Assembly: GCA_030536295.1 (NCBI GenBank)
Contig: JAUNQH010000003.1
Location: forward strand, 14,601 to 75,669
DNA from: Clostridia bacterium
GTDB taxonomy: Bacteria > Bacillota > Clostridia > Christensenellales > Aristaeellaceae
Length of the DNA stretch: 61,069 nt
Direction: 5' to 3'
How positions within the stretch are numbered: position 1 is the first letter of the stretch; each line of letters opens with the position of its first letter. Position numbers and translations under genes: made by a program. This document shows, in pieces, positions 34,688 through 43,279 of this stretch. The notes under the pieces are model-generated. The model was not told where the DNA came from. It was given only the letters and a program-made list of their open reading frames with translations, and did no database searches.

Positions 34688-34716
34688 TTGCCCCATTTCC
34701 GGCTTCATGCTATAAT
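34688..34716 (+). promoter_or_regulatory. Promoter of the M42 peptidase gene
   Basis: TTGCCC (34688-34693), 17-bp spacer, TATAAT (34711-34716) preceded by TGC, an extended -10. Confidence 0.65.
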
Positions 34717-34822
34717 AGCACTGCAATAACTGCCCGTTTTTCATATAAGCATCGTTGTTTCCCGGAACAGCTCAATTTTTGCGGCAGCCGGGCATTCTGC
34801 CGGGCATAAGGAGAAGATAAGC

Positions 34823-35842
34823 ATGAATCAATCGGAATACTGTCTTGATCAGATGGCTAAGCTGACGGCCATTCACAGCCCGACCGGCATGACCGGCGAA
34901 GCCTCAGCCTACGTGATGAAGGAACTGACGCGTCTCGGTTTCTGCCCCCGGCAGATGCGCAAAGGCACCGTGATCTGCGATCTGGGCGGCGAAGGGCATG
35001 GGGTGCTGATGAGCGCCCATCTGGACACACTGGGTGCCGTTGTCCGTTCAGTCAAGCCCAACGGGCGCCTGCGCTACACCAAGCTGGGCGGCTGGAATGA
35101 CAATGCCATTGAGAATGAAAACGTGACCGTTGTCACCCGCAGTGGAAAGCAGTTCAGCGGAACGGTCCAGACAGTGCACGCCAGCCGGCATGTCTGGGGT
35201 GATACTTCATCCGATCAGCGTGATGACAATTTTCTTGAGGTCGTGCTGGACGAGCTGACCTCATCCAAAGCCGAAACCGAAGCCCTGGGGATCTCCGCCG
35301 GGGATATGATCTGCTTTGACCCCCGGTTTACGGTAACGGAAAGCGGTTTTATCAAGAGCCGTTTTCTGGATGATAAAGCCAGCGCCGCCATCCTGCTGAC
35401 GATCGCGAAAGATGTGGCCGAAGGCGATATCATACTGAACCGCAAAACGATCATATCCTTTACTGTCTATGAGGAGATCGGGCACGGCGCGTCCTCCCTG
35501 TACGGCACGGATGTCGAGGACATGCTGGCGCTGGATATGGGATGTGTCGGCGATGACCTGACCTGTAACGAAACTAACGTTTCCATCTGCGCGAAGGATG
35601 CCGCCGGTCCCTATGACTGGTCCTTCACCAATGAGCTGATCCGGAACGCGCAGGAACTGGACCTTCCCTATGTTGTGGATATCTATCCCCGTTATTCCAG
35701 CGACACAGCCACCGCCCTGAAAGCCGGTCTGGACGCGCGTTTCGCGCTCTGCGGACCCGGAGTGTTCGCAAGCCACGGCTACGAGCGCACCCACATCAAG
35801 GGCGTCATAGCGACGCTGGCCCTGGCCGAATCCATTCTGTAA
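34823..35842 (+). CDS. M42-family aminopeptidase/glutamyl aminopeptidase-like metallopeptidase
   Basis: 339 residues. Di-metal site motifs of the M42 family appear in order: SAHLDTLG (metal His/Asp), FLDDKASAA (bridging Asp), YEEIGHGASS (catalytic and metal Glu pair), ALDMG (metal Asp) and a final GVFASHGYERTH (metal His). M42 enzymes form tetrahedral dodecamers in the cytosol and trim short peptides. The gene has its own promoter and terminator and stands alone. Confidence 0.9.
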   Translation: MNQSEYCLDQMAKLTAIHSPTGMTGEASAYVMKELTRLGFCPRQMRKGTVICDLGGEGHGVLMSAHLDTLGAVVRSVKPNGRLRYTKLGGWNDNAIENENVTVVTRSGKQFSGTVQTVHASRHVWGDTSSDQRDDNFLEVVLDELTSSKAETEALGISAGDMICFDPRFTVTESGFIKSRFLDDKASAAILLTIAKDVAEGDIILNRKTIISFTVYEEIGHGASSLYGTDVEDMLALDMGCVGDDLTCNETNVSICAKDAAGPYDWSFTNELIRNAQELDLPYVVDIYPRYSSDTATALKAGLDARFALCGPGVFASHGYERTHIKGVIATLALAESIL

Positions 35843-35861
35843 AGCGATCCGCAAGCCGCCG

Positions 35862-35892
35862 GGCTTCTGTTTTCGGGCAGAAGCCCTTTTTC
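35862..35892 (+). terminator. Terminator of the M42 gene
   Basis: A 9-bp stem (35862-35870 with 35879-35887) followed by TTTTT. Confidence 0.85.
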
Positions 35893-35987
35893 AGCGTTCA
35901 CGCGCCCGGGCTGCCTGTTCCTGTTGCGTTTCCGTGGTTTCGCTTACATAATCCGTCAGCCGCCCGGATCACGGGTAACCGTTTCGC

Positions 35988-36016
35988 TTGACAAAGTGGT
36001 ACCTGGTTTTTATAAT
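35988..36016 (+). promoter_or_regulatory. Consensus promoter of the Fe3+/polyamine-type ABC operon
   Basis: TTGACA (35988-35993), 17-bp spacer, TATAAT (36011-36016), a perfect sigma-A consensus. The spacer holds the palindrome GGTACC. A promoter this strong usually needs control downstream, which fits the leader that follows. Confidence 0.85.
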
Positions 36017-36021
36017 ATATC

Positions 36022-36173
36022 CATCAGTAAGGCATATCCGTTTCATATACCATGACTGAACAGCCCCGGAAACGAGGCATGTTTTTGATTACGAAAAACG
36101 CGTGTATCCTTACATTCAATGTCTGTATCACTGCTCCGGCGGTGTATATGAAACAACATAAGGAGGTATTCCC
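36022..36173 (+). promoter_or_regulatory. Riboswitch-like structured leader of the ABC operon
   Basis: GTTTCATATACC (36040-36051) can pair with GGTGTATATGAAAC (36141-36154), closing a domain of about 90 nt that contains a GTTTTT/AAAAAC hairpin and an ACATT/AATGT hairpin. TCCTTA (36107-36112) is complementary to TAAGGA (36159-36164) in the Shine-Dalgarno. This is the plan of a translational riboswitch, but I matched it to no known class. Confidence 0.45.
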
Positions 36174-37316
36174 ATGAAAAAACTTCTTTCCCTGATCCTT
36201 GCCCTGTGCATGCTTCTTTCCTGCGCGGCAGCTCTCGCCGATGTTAAAGAAACCGTAGCCGGCGCGGAAGCGCTCACCCATGATGAGCTGGTCGCCCTGG
36301 CGCAGGCCGAGACCGGCAGCTTCATCGTTTACGGCAACACCAGCCGCATTGAGACCGCTGTGACCGCCTTCGGCGAACTCTACAACATCGCCGTGGAAAG
36401 CTCCAACCTGAAGGATGCTGAGATCTACACCAAGCTGAAAGCCGAAGTCAATGCCGGCTCCGGTGCCGACATGGTCATGATCCAGGACGGCGCCCAGCTG
36501 ACCTACGCCGTGGAAGACGAATGGCTGGTCAACTACGTTCCCGCTTCCGTGAAGGAATTCGTCGGCGAAGACGATATGCTGCCCCTGGTGCATCAGTACA
36601 TCAACAAGCTCTTCATCTACAACAATCTGGGCGAAGCCGTTCCCGCCGTCAAGAACGTCTGGGAACTGACCGACCCCGCCATGAAGGGCAACATCATCTT
36701 CAAGAATCCCGAAAACGAACAGGTCAACATGAACTTCCTCATCATGCTCACCAATGATGACTGGTCCGCCAAGCTGGCCGAAGCCTACAAGGCCTGGGCA
36801 GGCAAGGATATCGAACTGGGCGATTACAAGAACGCCGGCTACAAGTGGATCGCCGAATTCCTCGGCAACTGCACCTTCGGCTCCTCCGACACCAACATCG
36901 CCGAGGAAGTCAGCCAGGAGACCGCCGCGGGCAAGATCGGTCTGTTCGTTCTGTCCAAGCTGCGCTCCTCTTCCGTGCTGGCCGACAACCTGACCGTTGC
37001 CCAGTATGACGCTTCCGCCAACGGCTACACCGTTGAGCCTTTCGCCGGCTTCATGTATCCCATGTACGCTATGGTGAGCGCCGCCGCGAACCGTCCCTAC
37101 ACCGCCATGCTGTTCATCGAATACCTGATGACCGCTGAAGGCTTCGAGCCCTGGGGCAAGTCCATCGGTGCCTACTCCTCCAACGTACAGATCCCCGCCA
37201 AGGAAGGCGATCTGGGCATCGAGACCTGGAAGGCCACCCTGGTCATGGAAGATCCGGACTTCATTCTGGACAACGGTGACGAAGTGCGTACCTTCGTCAG
37301 CAAGTACATTCAGTAA
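36174..37316 (+). CDS. ABC transporter substrate-binding protein (FbpA/AfuA or PotD-like)
   Basis: 380 residues. The signal sequence MKKLLSLILALCMLLSC could be read as a lipobox (LLSC) or as a signal peptide ending ALA. GSFIVYGNTSRIETAVTAF, ADMVMIQDG and NPENEQVNMNFL follow the type II binding-protein fold of iron(III)- and putrescine-binding proteins. The usual tyrosine pair of ferric-binding proteins is not evident, so iron is not assured; polyamines, thiamine-like compounds or oxyanions remain possible. AAGGAGG precedes the ATG. First gene of the operon, followed by an attenuating hairpin. Confidence 0.82.
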   Translation: MKKLLSLILALCMLLSCAAALADVKETVAGAEALTHDELVALAQAETGSFIVYGNTSRIETAVTAFGELYNIAVESSNLKDAEIYTKLKAEVNAGSGADMVMIQDGAQLTYAVEDEWLVNYVPASVKEFVGEDDMLPLVHQYINKLFIYNNLGEAVPAVKNVWELTDPAMKGNIIFKNPENEQVNMNFLIMLTNDDWSAKLAEAYKAWAGKDIELGDYKNAGYKWIAEFLGNCTFGSSDTNIAEEVSQETAAGKIGLFVLSKLRSSSVLADNLTVAQYDASANGYTVEPFAGFMYPMYAMVSAAANRPYTAMLFIEYLMTAEGFEPWGKSIGAYSSNVQIPAKEGDLGIETWKATLVMEDPDFILDNGDEVRTFVSKYIQ

Positions 37317-37338
37317 TTCGCTCTGACATGTCATTCCA

Positions 37339-37374
37339 GCGGGCCCGCCTTCGGGCGGACCCGCCTCTTTATTA
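37339..37374 (+). terminator. Intra-operon terminator/attenuator after the binding-protein gene
   Basis: An 11-bp stem with one mismatch (37339-37349 with 37354-37364), TTCG loop and CTCTTTATT tail. Partial readthrough would give more binding protein than permease. Confidence 0.7.
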
Positions 37375-37434
37375 TCCGGCGGATGATCCCGTCCGGCTGT
37401 AAAGAATACTGCGAAAAAGGAGAAACACCGTGCA

Positions 37435-39297
37435 ATGACTACTTCAACTGCCGGGATCCGGCCGGAAAGAAGCCTCGCGCGCACCGGGGGCAAACTCCGC
37501 GCGTGGTTTTCCAAGCCGGCCAATGTGATCCTTCTCCTGTTCTGTATCGCGCTGATCGTGCTGACGCTGTATCCTCTGTTCTCCATGCTTTCCGAAATGT
37601 TCCTTGTCCACTCTCCGGAAAGATCCATGGTCCGGAAAATGGGGCTGAAAGTCGGCGACTTTACCACCATCCATTTTGAAAAGCTTCTCTTTACGCTGGA
37701 TGACGGTATCGGAGGCGATTTCAGGACCTCCAACAGCTGGATCAACTTCTACCAGCCGCTGCTGAACACCCTGCTGGTGTCCGTGTCCGCCTCCGCCATC
37801 GCCATCCTGTTCGGCGGTATGGTGGCGTTCCTGATCACGCGGACCAATATCAGCTGCAAAAAATTCATCTCCGGCGTATTTGTATTCCCCTACATCATGC
37901 CCAGCTGGACGCTGGCCACCTTCTGGCAGACCTTCTTCAAAAACACGGAGATCGGTCTGGGGACCTCCAACGGCATCATGGCATCGGTGTTCGGAGTGTA
38001 TATGCCTGAATGGTTCGTATACGGGCCTTTCCCGATCGCGCTGGTGCTGGGTCTGCATTACGCTCCCTTCGCCTATATCCTGATCGGCGGCATCCTGCGG
38101 AACATGGACGCCAACCTTGAAGAAGCCGCGACCATCCTCAAGACCGGCCGCGGCCGCATCATCCGCAAGATCACCCTGCCCATCGTCAAGCCCGCCATGC
38201 TGAGCACGCTGCTGCTGGTATTCGCAAGCTCCATGAGCGCCTACTCCGTTCCCGTCTTCCTGGGCAATCCCGTAAGATACTATACCCTGTCCACCAAGAT
38301 GAAATCCATGATGGATACCTATCCCGGACAGGCGTATATCATGGTCGCGGTCATGATCATCTTCGGCGTCGGCATCCTGCTGATCAACCAGAAGGTCACC
38401 AACAGCCGGAAACAGTTCACCACCGTCACGGGCAAGAGCGGTCAGGTTTCGCTCATCGACCTCAAGGCCGGCAAGCGGATCATCGCCGCCGTACTGGTGA
38501 TCATCCTGCTGATGGTCGCGGTCGTTCCGCTGGTCACCTTCGCGCTCGAATCCGTCATTATCAAGGCGGGAGACTATTCCCTGTCCAATATGACGCTGGA
38601 CTTCTGGGTCGGCAAGGGTCTGACCTATCTCGATCAGGGCGATGATACCGGCATCCTGCTGTCCGCCAAGGTCTGGAAAGCGCTGGGCTACAGCCTGCTG
38701 CTGGCCGTCAGCTGCGCGCTGATCGCCGGCACCTGCGGTGTCCTGATCGGCTATGGTGTGGCGCGCCGTCGCGGCAGCCGCCTCGCCAACTGGGTCAACA
38801 ACCTGTCCTTCTTCCCCTATCTGATGCCCTCCCTGGCCTTCGGCGCGATCTATCTGTCCATGAGTTCCAAACTGTCCGTACCGCTCGGTCTGGGCATTCT
38901 GATCCTGGCCGGATCCATCAAATACATGCCCTTTGCAACACGATCGGGTGTCAGTGCCATGCTGCAGCTGTCGGGTGAGATCGAAGAAGCCGCCGTCATT
39001 ACCGGCGTATCCTGGTGGAAGCGGATGCTCCGCGTGATCTTCCCGATCCAGAAGAGCAGCTTCCTTTCAGGTTATCTGCTGCCGATGGTCAGCTGCATGC
39101 GCGAACTGTCGCTGTTCGTTCTGCTGGTGCCCACCAGCAACACCATTCTGACCACCATGCTTATGCAGTACAGCGAAAAAGGCTGGGCCCAGTTCGGCAA
39201 CGCCATCAACCTGCTGATCATCGTGGTGGTTCTGCTGATCAACTTTGTCGTCAACAAGCTCACGGGAGCGTCAATTGATAAGGGAGTAGGTGGCTGA
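37435..39297 (+). CDS. Fused two-domain ABC transporter permease (FbpB-like)
   Basis: 620 residues with about 12 transmembrane helices in two binding-protein-dependent permease domains (about 25-320 and 350-615). EAA loops are EEAATILKTGRGRIIRKITLP and EEAAVITGVSWWKRMLRVIFP. The fusion of two permease units is typical of FbpB/AfuB ferric-type transporters. AAAGGAG lies 12 nt before the ATG. The 3' end overlaps the ATPase gene by 8 bp, so the two are translationally coupled. Confidence 0.9.
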   Translation: MTTSTAGIRPERSLARTGGKLRAWFSKPANVILLLFCIALIVLTLYPLFSMLSEMFLVHSPERSMVRKMGLKVGDFTTIHFEKLLFTLDDGIGGDFRTSNSWINFYQPLLNTLLVSVSASAIAILFGGMVAFLITRTNISCKKFISGVFVFPYIMPSWTLATFWQTFFKNTEIGLGTSNGIMASVFGVYMPEWFVYGPFPIALVLGLHYAPFAYILIGGILRNMDANLEEAATILKTGRGRIIRKITLPIVKPAMLSTLLLVFASSMSAYSVPVFLGNPVRYYTLSTKMKSMMDTYPGQAYIMVAVMIIFGVGILLINQKVTNSRKQFTTVTGKSGQVSLIDLKAGKRIIAAVLVIILLMVAVVPLVTFALESVIIKAGDYSLSNMTLDFWVGKGLTYLDQGDDTGILLSAKVWKALGYSLLLAVSCALIAGTCGVLIGYGVARRRGSRLANWVNNLSFFPYLMPSLAFGAIYLSMSSKLSVPLGLGILILAGSIKYMPFATRSGVSAMLQLSGEIEEAAVITGVSWWKRMLRVIFPIQKSSFLSGYLLPMVSCMRELSLFVLLVPTSNTILTTMLMQYSEKGWAQFGNAINLLIIVVVLLINFVVNKLTGASIDKGVGG

Positions 39298-40384
39298 CGT
39301 GCCGGAAATCATTCTTGAACATGTATCCAAAAGATTTGAGAAATTCGTTGCCGTGGATGATCTGAACCTGGAGATCGCCAATAATGACTTCATTACCCTG
39401 CTGGGGCCTTCCGGCTGCGGAAAGACCACCACGCTGCGGATGATCGCCGGTCTGGAAACGCCCACGGAAGGGCGTATCCTTATCGGCGGAAAAGTCGTGT
39501 TTGACGCCGCCAAAGGCATCAACCTTCCGCCCATCAAGCGCGATGTCGGTTTCCTTTTCCAGAACTACGCGCTGTGGCCCCATATGACGGTGTATCAGAA
39601 CATCGCCTTCGGTCTTGAGAATCTGAAGTGGGATAAAGCCCGCATCCGCGCACGGGTGAATGAACTGCTCAAGCTCATGCGCATCGAGGAATTTGAAAAA
39701 CGCTATCCGTCCGAGCTCTCCGGCGGTCAGCAGCAGCGTGTAGCCATCGCCCGCACGCTGGCTCCCGGACCGAAGGTCCTTTTCATGGATGAACCGCTGA
39801 GCAACCTGGATGCCAAGCTGCGTATGGAAATGCGCGCCGAGCTCAAGCGTCTGCACAAGGACACGGACTCCACTTTCGTGTATGTCACGCATGATCAGCT
39901 GGAAGCCATGACGCTTTCCACCCGCGTGTGCATCATGAAGAACGGTCTGCTGCAGCAGTACGCGCCGCCGCTGGTTATGTACAATGACCCGGCAAACCTC
40001 TTCGTTGCCGATTTTATGGGCAATCCTTCCATGAACTTCACGGACGGCACCTATGAAAACGGCACGGTCACCTTCGGTGGATTGTGCGCGCGCTTCACTC
40101 CGGATGAAAAAGCCGAGATCCCGCGTGATGTGGTCGTCGGCATCCGTCCGGAATACATCACCCTGAGCGATCAGGGCGCATATGCCGGGAAAGTATATTC
40201 CACCCTGCCCAGCGGCATGGAAACGACCGTAAAACTCGATGTGAACGGCACGCCCCTGACCGCCGTCGTATTCGGCGATGTGGACTGGCCCGTGGATACG
40301 GAAGTGCGCTTTGATTTCACCAAGTCCGCCCTGATCTATGATAAGGCGAGCGGAAACCGGATCACCCGGGGAAAACTGAGCTGA
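39290..40384 (+). CDS. ABC transporter ATP-binding protein (FbpC/PotA-like)
   Basis: 364 residues. Walker A LLGPSGCGKTT, signature LSGGQQQR, Walker B/D-loop LFMDEPLSNLD and switch His in YVTHDQLEAM are all intact. The C-terminal TOBE-like domain (about 290-360) fits the iron/polyamine/sulfate group of importers. Starts at GTG 39290 (Shine-Dalgarno only 3 nt away) or GTG 39299 (12 nt away) are both possible. Third gene of the operon and closed by a strong terminator. Confidence 0.92.
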   Translation: MADVPEIILEHVSKRFEKFVAVDDLNLEIANNDFITLLGPSGCGKTTTLRMIAGLETPTEGRILIGGKVVFDAAKGINLPPIKRDVGFLFQNYALWPHMTVYQNIAFGLENLKWDKARIRARVNELLKLMRIEEFEKRYPSELSGGQQQRVAIARTLAPGPKVLFMDEPLSNLDAKLRMEMRAELKRLHKDTDSTFVYVTHDQLEAMTLSTRVCIMKNGLLQQYAPPLVMYNDPANLFVADFMGNPSMNFTDGTYENGTVTFGGLCARFTPDEKAEIPRDVVVGIRPEYITLSDQGAYAGKVYSTLPSGMETTVKLDVNGTPLTAVVFGDVDWPVDTEVRFDFTKSALIYDKASGNRITRGKLS

Positions 40385-40404
40385 TATATTCAACATACCC
40401 GTCC

Positions 40405-40443
40405 AAAGGCCGCGGAACGGCATCCCCGTTCCACGGCCTTTTT
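40405..40443 (+). terminator. Terminator of the Fe3+/polyamine-type ABC operon
   Basis: A long GC stem with AAAGGCCG at 40405-40412 and CGGCCTTTTT ending at 40443. Confidence 0.85.
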
Positions 40444-40503
40444 GTCTGTCGGAAACAAACGCGCGGAAACCCATCCGGCAAAACCGCGGACTTGCGTACC
40501 CGT

Positions 40504-40528
40504 CGATCTCTGATGTATACTGAGATCG
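40504..40528 (+). promoter_or_regulatory. Inverted repeat upstream of the secreted SH3 protein gene
   Basis: CGATCTC (40504-40510) and GAGATCG (40522-40528), 34 bp before the ATG and next to a TATAAA. Possible operator. Confidence 0.4.
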
Positions 40529-40561
40529 TAAATATAAAATGTCAAAAGGAAACATAAACCA

Positions 40562-41263
40562 ATGAAGAATATCGTAAAACACCTGTTTATCTCAGTGTTG
40601 ATCACACTTTCCGTCTTTATTGTCTTATCCGCCGCGGCCGATGACGCCGAACTGCTGGCGCAGCTGCCCGGCGAATGGATCTGTCCCGTGGAAAACGATG
40701 AGGATGAAACGGAAACAAAGCAGATCATCCTCACTTTTTCAGACAGCGGAGAGGTCTCCGCGCGCCTTGCCGGTCCGGACGGGAAAGATGAATATGCCTG
40801 CGTCGGAACCTGGGCTTACGAACTCATTCCTGACCGGAATGACCGCCTGACACTGGTGTTTACATCGACCGGAGACCCGCTGTATGCAGGCACGGAATAC
40901 AATGTGAACTGTGTTTATGATGTGTACGCGGAAACATGGATGGAGAGCGCGACCAGGGTCACCTGCCTGATCCTGCAGGAAGACAGCTGCAGTGCCGTTT
41001 CGCCTCTGGACGAAATGAGCGGTGAAGAATGGAACTTTGCCTTCTACCGTAAAGAAGGACCGAACATGCGGGTGGTAAAATGTCAGAAAGCCGTTTCCCT
41101 GCGGGAAAAACGATCAAAGACATCAAGGTGCCTGATCAAGGTCCCTCTGGGCGCCGCGGTGTTCGCCTTCCCGGAAGAAAAGGAAGAAAAAGGGTTTATC
41201 CGGTGTGTTTATGACGGCGAATACGGCTATATCCTGTCCGCCTATCTTGAGCCGCTGAACTGA
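40562..41263 (+). CDS. Secreted protein with C-terminal SH3-like domain
   Basis: 233 residues. The signal peptide covers about 1-25 (FISVLITLSVFIVLSAAA). The middle part (LPGEWICPVENDEDE, GTWAYELI) has the strand pattern of a lipocalin-like small beta-barrel. The C-terminal 60 residues (CQKAVSLREKRSKTSRCLIKVPLG to GYILSAYLEPL) are a bacterial SH3 domain. Probably cell-wall associated; no catalytic residue is visible. It resembles the 16.9-kb SH3 protein in plan but not in sequence. Confidence 0.7.
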   Translation: MKNIVKHLFISVLITLSVFIVLSAAADDAELLAQLPGEWICPVENDEDETETKQIILTFSDSGEVSARLAGPDGKDEYACVGTWAYELIPDRNDRLTLVFTSTGDPLYAGTEYNVNCVYDVYAETWMESATRVTCLILQEDSCSAVSPLDEMSGEEWNFAFYRKEGPNMRVVKCQKAVSLREKRSKTSRCLIKVPLGAAVFAFPEEKEEKGFIRCVYDGEYGYILSAYLEPLN

Positions 41264-41315
41264 TGGTCCGCCGGAGGACGCTTGCGTACGGATGTACGCC
41301 GGGAAATGTTTTTTC

Positions 41316-41352
41316 TCGACTTTCGAAGCTGTTTGTGATATATTGGCACAAA
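41316..41352 (+). promoter_or_regulatory. Promoter of pepF with flanking dyad
   Basis: TCGACT (41316-41321), 17-bp spacer, TATATT (41339-41344) with TGA in front. TTTGTG (41332-41337) and CACAAA (41347-41352) form a dyad around the -10, a possible operator. Confidence 0.5.
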
Positions 41353-41397
41353 CGATGCGATCTGGAATAAACTGACAAATAAGGAGTACTTGTATCA

Positions 41398-43092
41398 ATG
41401 ATCAGATTCAGTGAAATGCCCTATGAACGGCCCGATATGGAAAAGCTGAGATCCGCGCTGGAAAGCGCGGTGAAGCAGCTGACGAACGCGAAGGATTACC
41501 CGGAAGCCCGCGGGATCTTCTTTGATGTTCAGGAGCGGAAAAACGAGGTGTCCACGCTGTTCTCCATCGCCCATGTGCGGAATACCATGGATATGACGGA
41601 CGCGTATTATGACGGCGAGATCCGCTGGCTCCGGGAACAGATGGCCCGGATGACGCCGCTGAACATCGCCTGGGAAAAAGCGCTTACGGAGTCCCCCTTC
41701 CGCGGGGATTTTGAAACGGAATTCGGTAAACAGCTGTTCCGCCTGCTGGACGCGGAATTGCTTACGGAAGATGAAAGGATCATACCGGAGATCATCCGCG
41801 AAGGCGAACTCACGCAGCAGTACAGCAAGACCGCCGCTCAGGCCTCCGTTGACTTCAGGGGCGGACAGTGCAATTTCTACGGATTGCTGAAGCACATGGA
41901 AAGTACGGACCGTGAAGAACGCAAAGAGGCTTTCCGCGCATGGGCCGCCCTGTATGAAAAGATCAGTCCCGAACTGGATGAGCAGTATTCGGAGCTGGTC
42001 CGCATACGCAGTGAAATGGCGCGGAAAATGGGTTTCCCGGGCTATACGGAAATGGCATACATCTGCAGAAACCGCTTTGACTATACCAAAGAGGACGCGG
42101 CCGCTTTCCGTGAACAGATCCGGCAGATCGTCACGCCCGCGGTGGCGGAGGTCCGGGAGATGCAGCGGAAGCATCTGGGCGTCGACCGGCTCTGTTTCTA
42201 TGACGAGGCGCTGAAGTTTGCGGACGGGAACGCGCTGCCCATCGGCACCACAGATGAGCTGATCGGCAAAGCACAGAAAATGTACCGTGAAATGAGCCCG
42301 GAGACCGGTGAATTCTTTGATTTTATGAAGGAATACCGGCTGTTTGATCTGGAAACGCGTCCGGGAAAGCATATGGGCGGCTATATGACCCGCTTCCCGG
42401 CCTATCAGGCGCCGTTCATCTTCTCCAATTTCAACGGTACCGATGCTGACGCGGACGTGCTGACCCATGAAGCAGGCCATGCCTTCCAGGGATACGTGGC
42501 AATGCGCGGCATACCGGTATCCCGTCTCAGCGGTTCCACTTCGGAGATCAACGAGATCCATTCCATGACCATGGAGCATTTTGCTTATCCGTGGATGGAT
42601 CTGTTCTTCGGAAACAAAACGGAAGAATACCTGACGTCCCATCTGATCGGCGCGCTGTGTTCGATCCCGTATCTGGTCAGCGTGGATGAATTCCAGCACC
42701 GCGTTTATGATGCTCCGGACATGTCCGCGATGGAACGCCGCGCGGTATGGCGTGAGATCGAGAAAAAGTATATGCCGTGGCGCGACTATGACGGAAATGA
42801 ATTTCTGGAGGAAGGCGGCTTCTGGATGCAGAAGCAGCATATCTTCCTTTACCCGTTCTACTATATCGAATACGCGCTCGCGCAGATCTGCGCTTTCCAG
42901 TACTACGGCCGTATGAAGGAAGACCGCAAAGCCGCGTGGGAGGATTACCTGCGTCTGTGCAGAGCGGGCGGAACAAAAGGCTACTTTGAGCTGCTGGAGA
43001 TCGGAAACCTGATGAATCCTTTCCGGGAAGGTACCGTACAAAGATCCGTGGAGCATGTGCTTCAGGAGATCCGCGAGCGCTACGGGAAATAA
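41398..43092 (+). CDS. pepF: M3-family oligoendopeptidase (PepF-like)
   Basis: 564 residues, the size of PepF-type M3 peptidases. The zinc motif HEAGH is at 357-361 (VLTHEAGHAFQG), and the third ligand Glu lies in SEINEIHSMTMEHF. APFIFSNFNG and the C-terminal YPFYYIEYALAQICAFQYY are conserved in this family. It hydrolyses peptides of about 6-20 residues in the cytosol. No signal peptide. Standard start with AAGGAG. It is monocistronic. Confidence 0.93.
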   Translation: MIRFSEMPYERPDMEKLRSALESAVKQLTNAKDYPEARGIFFDVQERKNEVSTLFSIAHVRNTMDMTDAYYDGEIRWLREQMARMTPLNIAWEKALTESPFRGDFETEFGKQLFRLLDAELLTEDERIIPEIIREGELTQQYSKTAAQASVDFRGGQCNFYGLLKHMESTDREERKEAFRAWAALYEKISPELDEQYSELVRIRSEMARKMGFPGYTEMAYICRNRFDYTKEDAAAFREQIRQIVTPAVAEVREMQRKHLGVDRLCFYDEALKFADGNALPIGTTDELIGKAQKMYREMSPETGEFFDFMKEYRLFDLETRPGKHMGGYMTRFPAYQAPFIFSNFNGTDADADVLTHEAGHAFQGYVAMRGIPVSRLSGSTSEINEIHSMTMEHFAYPWMDLFFGNKTEEYLTSHLIGALCSIPYLVSVDEFQHRVYDAPDMSAMERRAVWREIEKKYMPWRDYDGNEFLEEGGFWMQKQHIFLYPFYYIEYALAQICAFQYYGRMKEDRKAAWEDYLRLCRAGGTKGYFELLEIGNLMNPFREGTVQRSVEHVLQEIRERYGK

Positions 43093-43172
43093 CGGCATTG
43101 ATCCGCAAACACCGCCGGATAACATTCTCCCGCTTCCGGGATCTTCCCCGGAGTATGAGCACACCGCACGAC

Positions 43173-43210
43173 AAACCGCCGATCCGTTTCGGACCGGCGG
43201 TTTATTATAT
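43173..43210 (+). terminator. Terminator of pepF
   Basis: Stem AAACCGCCG...CGGCGGTTT (43173 to 43203) followed by ATTATATT. Confidence 0.75.
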
Positions 43211-43279
43211 TCCGGATAAGCTCCGTCTCTTATGTTGTTCCGGCAGTTCGCCGTCCGGACCGCCCGTGAGTAAAACAGC

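Noticed and set aside
36022-36173. Assignment of the leader to TPP, SAM, FMN, THF, yybP-ykoY, NiCo or guanidine riboswitches
   Set aside because: None of their core sequence motifs is present; only the architecture resembles a riboswitch.
36024-37745. Long minus-strand ORF of 573 codons over the ABC binding-protein gene
   Set aside because: It is a GC-driven shadow of the plus-strand gene, which has a signal peptide, ribosome site, promoter and terminator.
41395-43164. Minus-strand ORF of 589 codons opposite pepF
   Set aside because: Composition (rich in His, Arg, Phe) is that of an antisense shadow; pepF on the plus strand has all M3 motifs.
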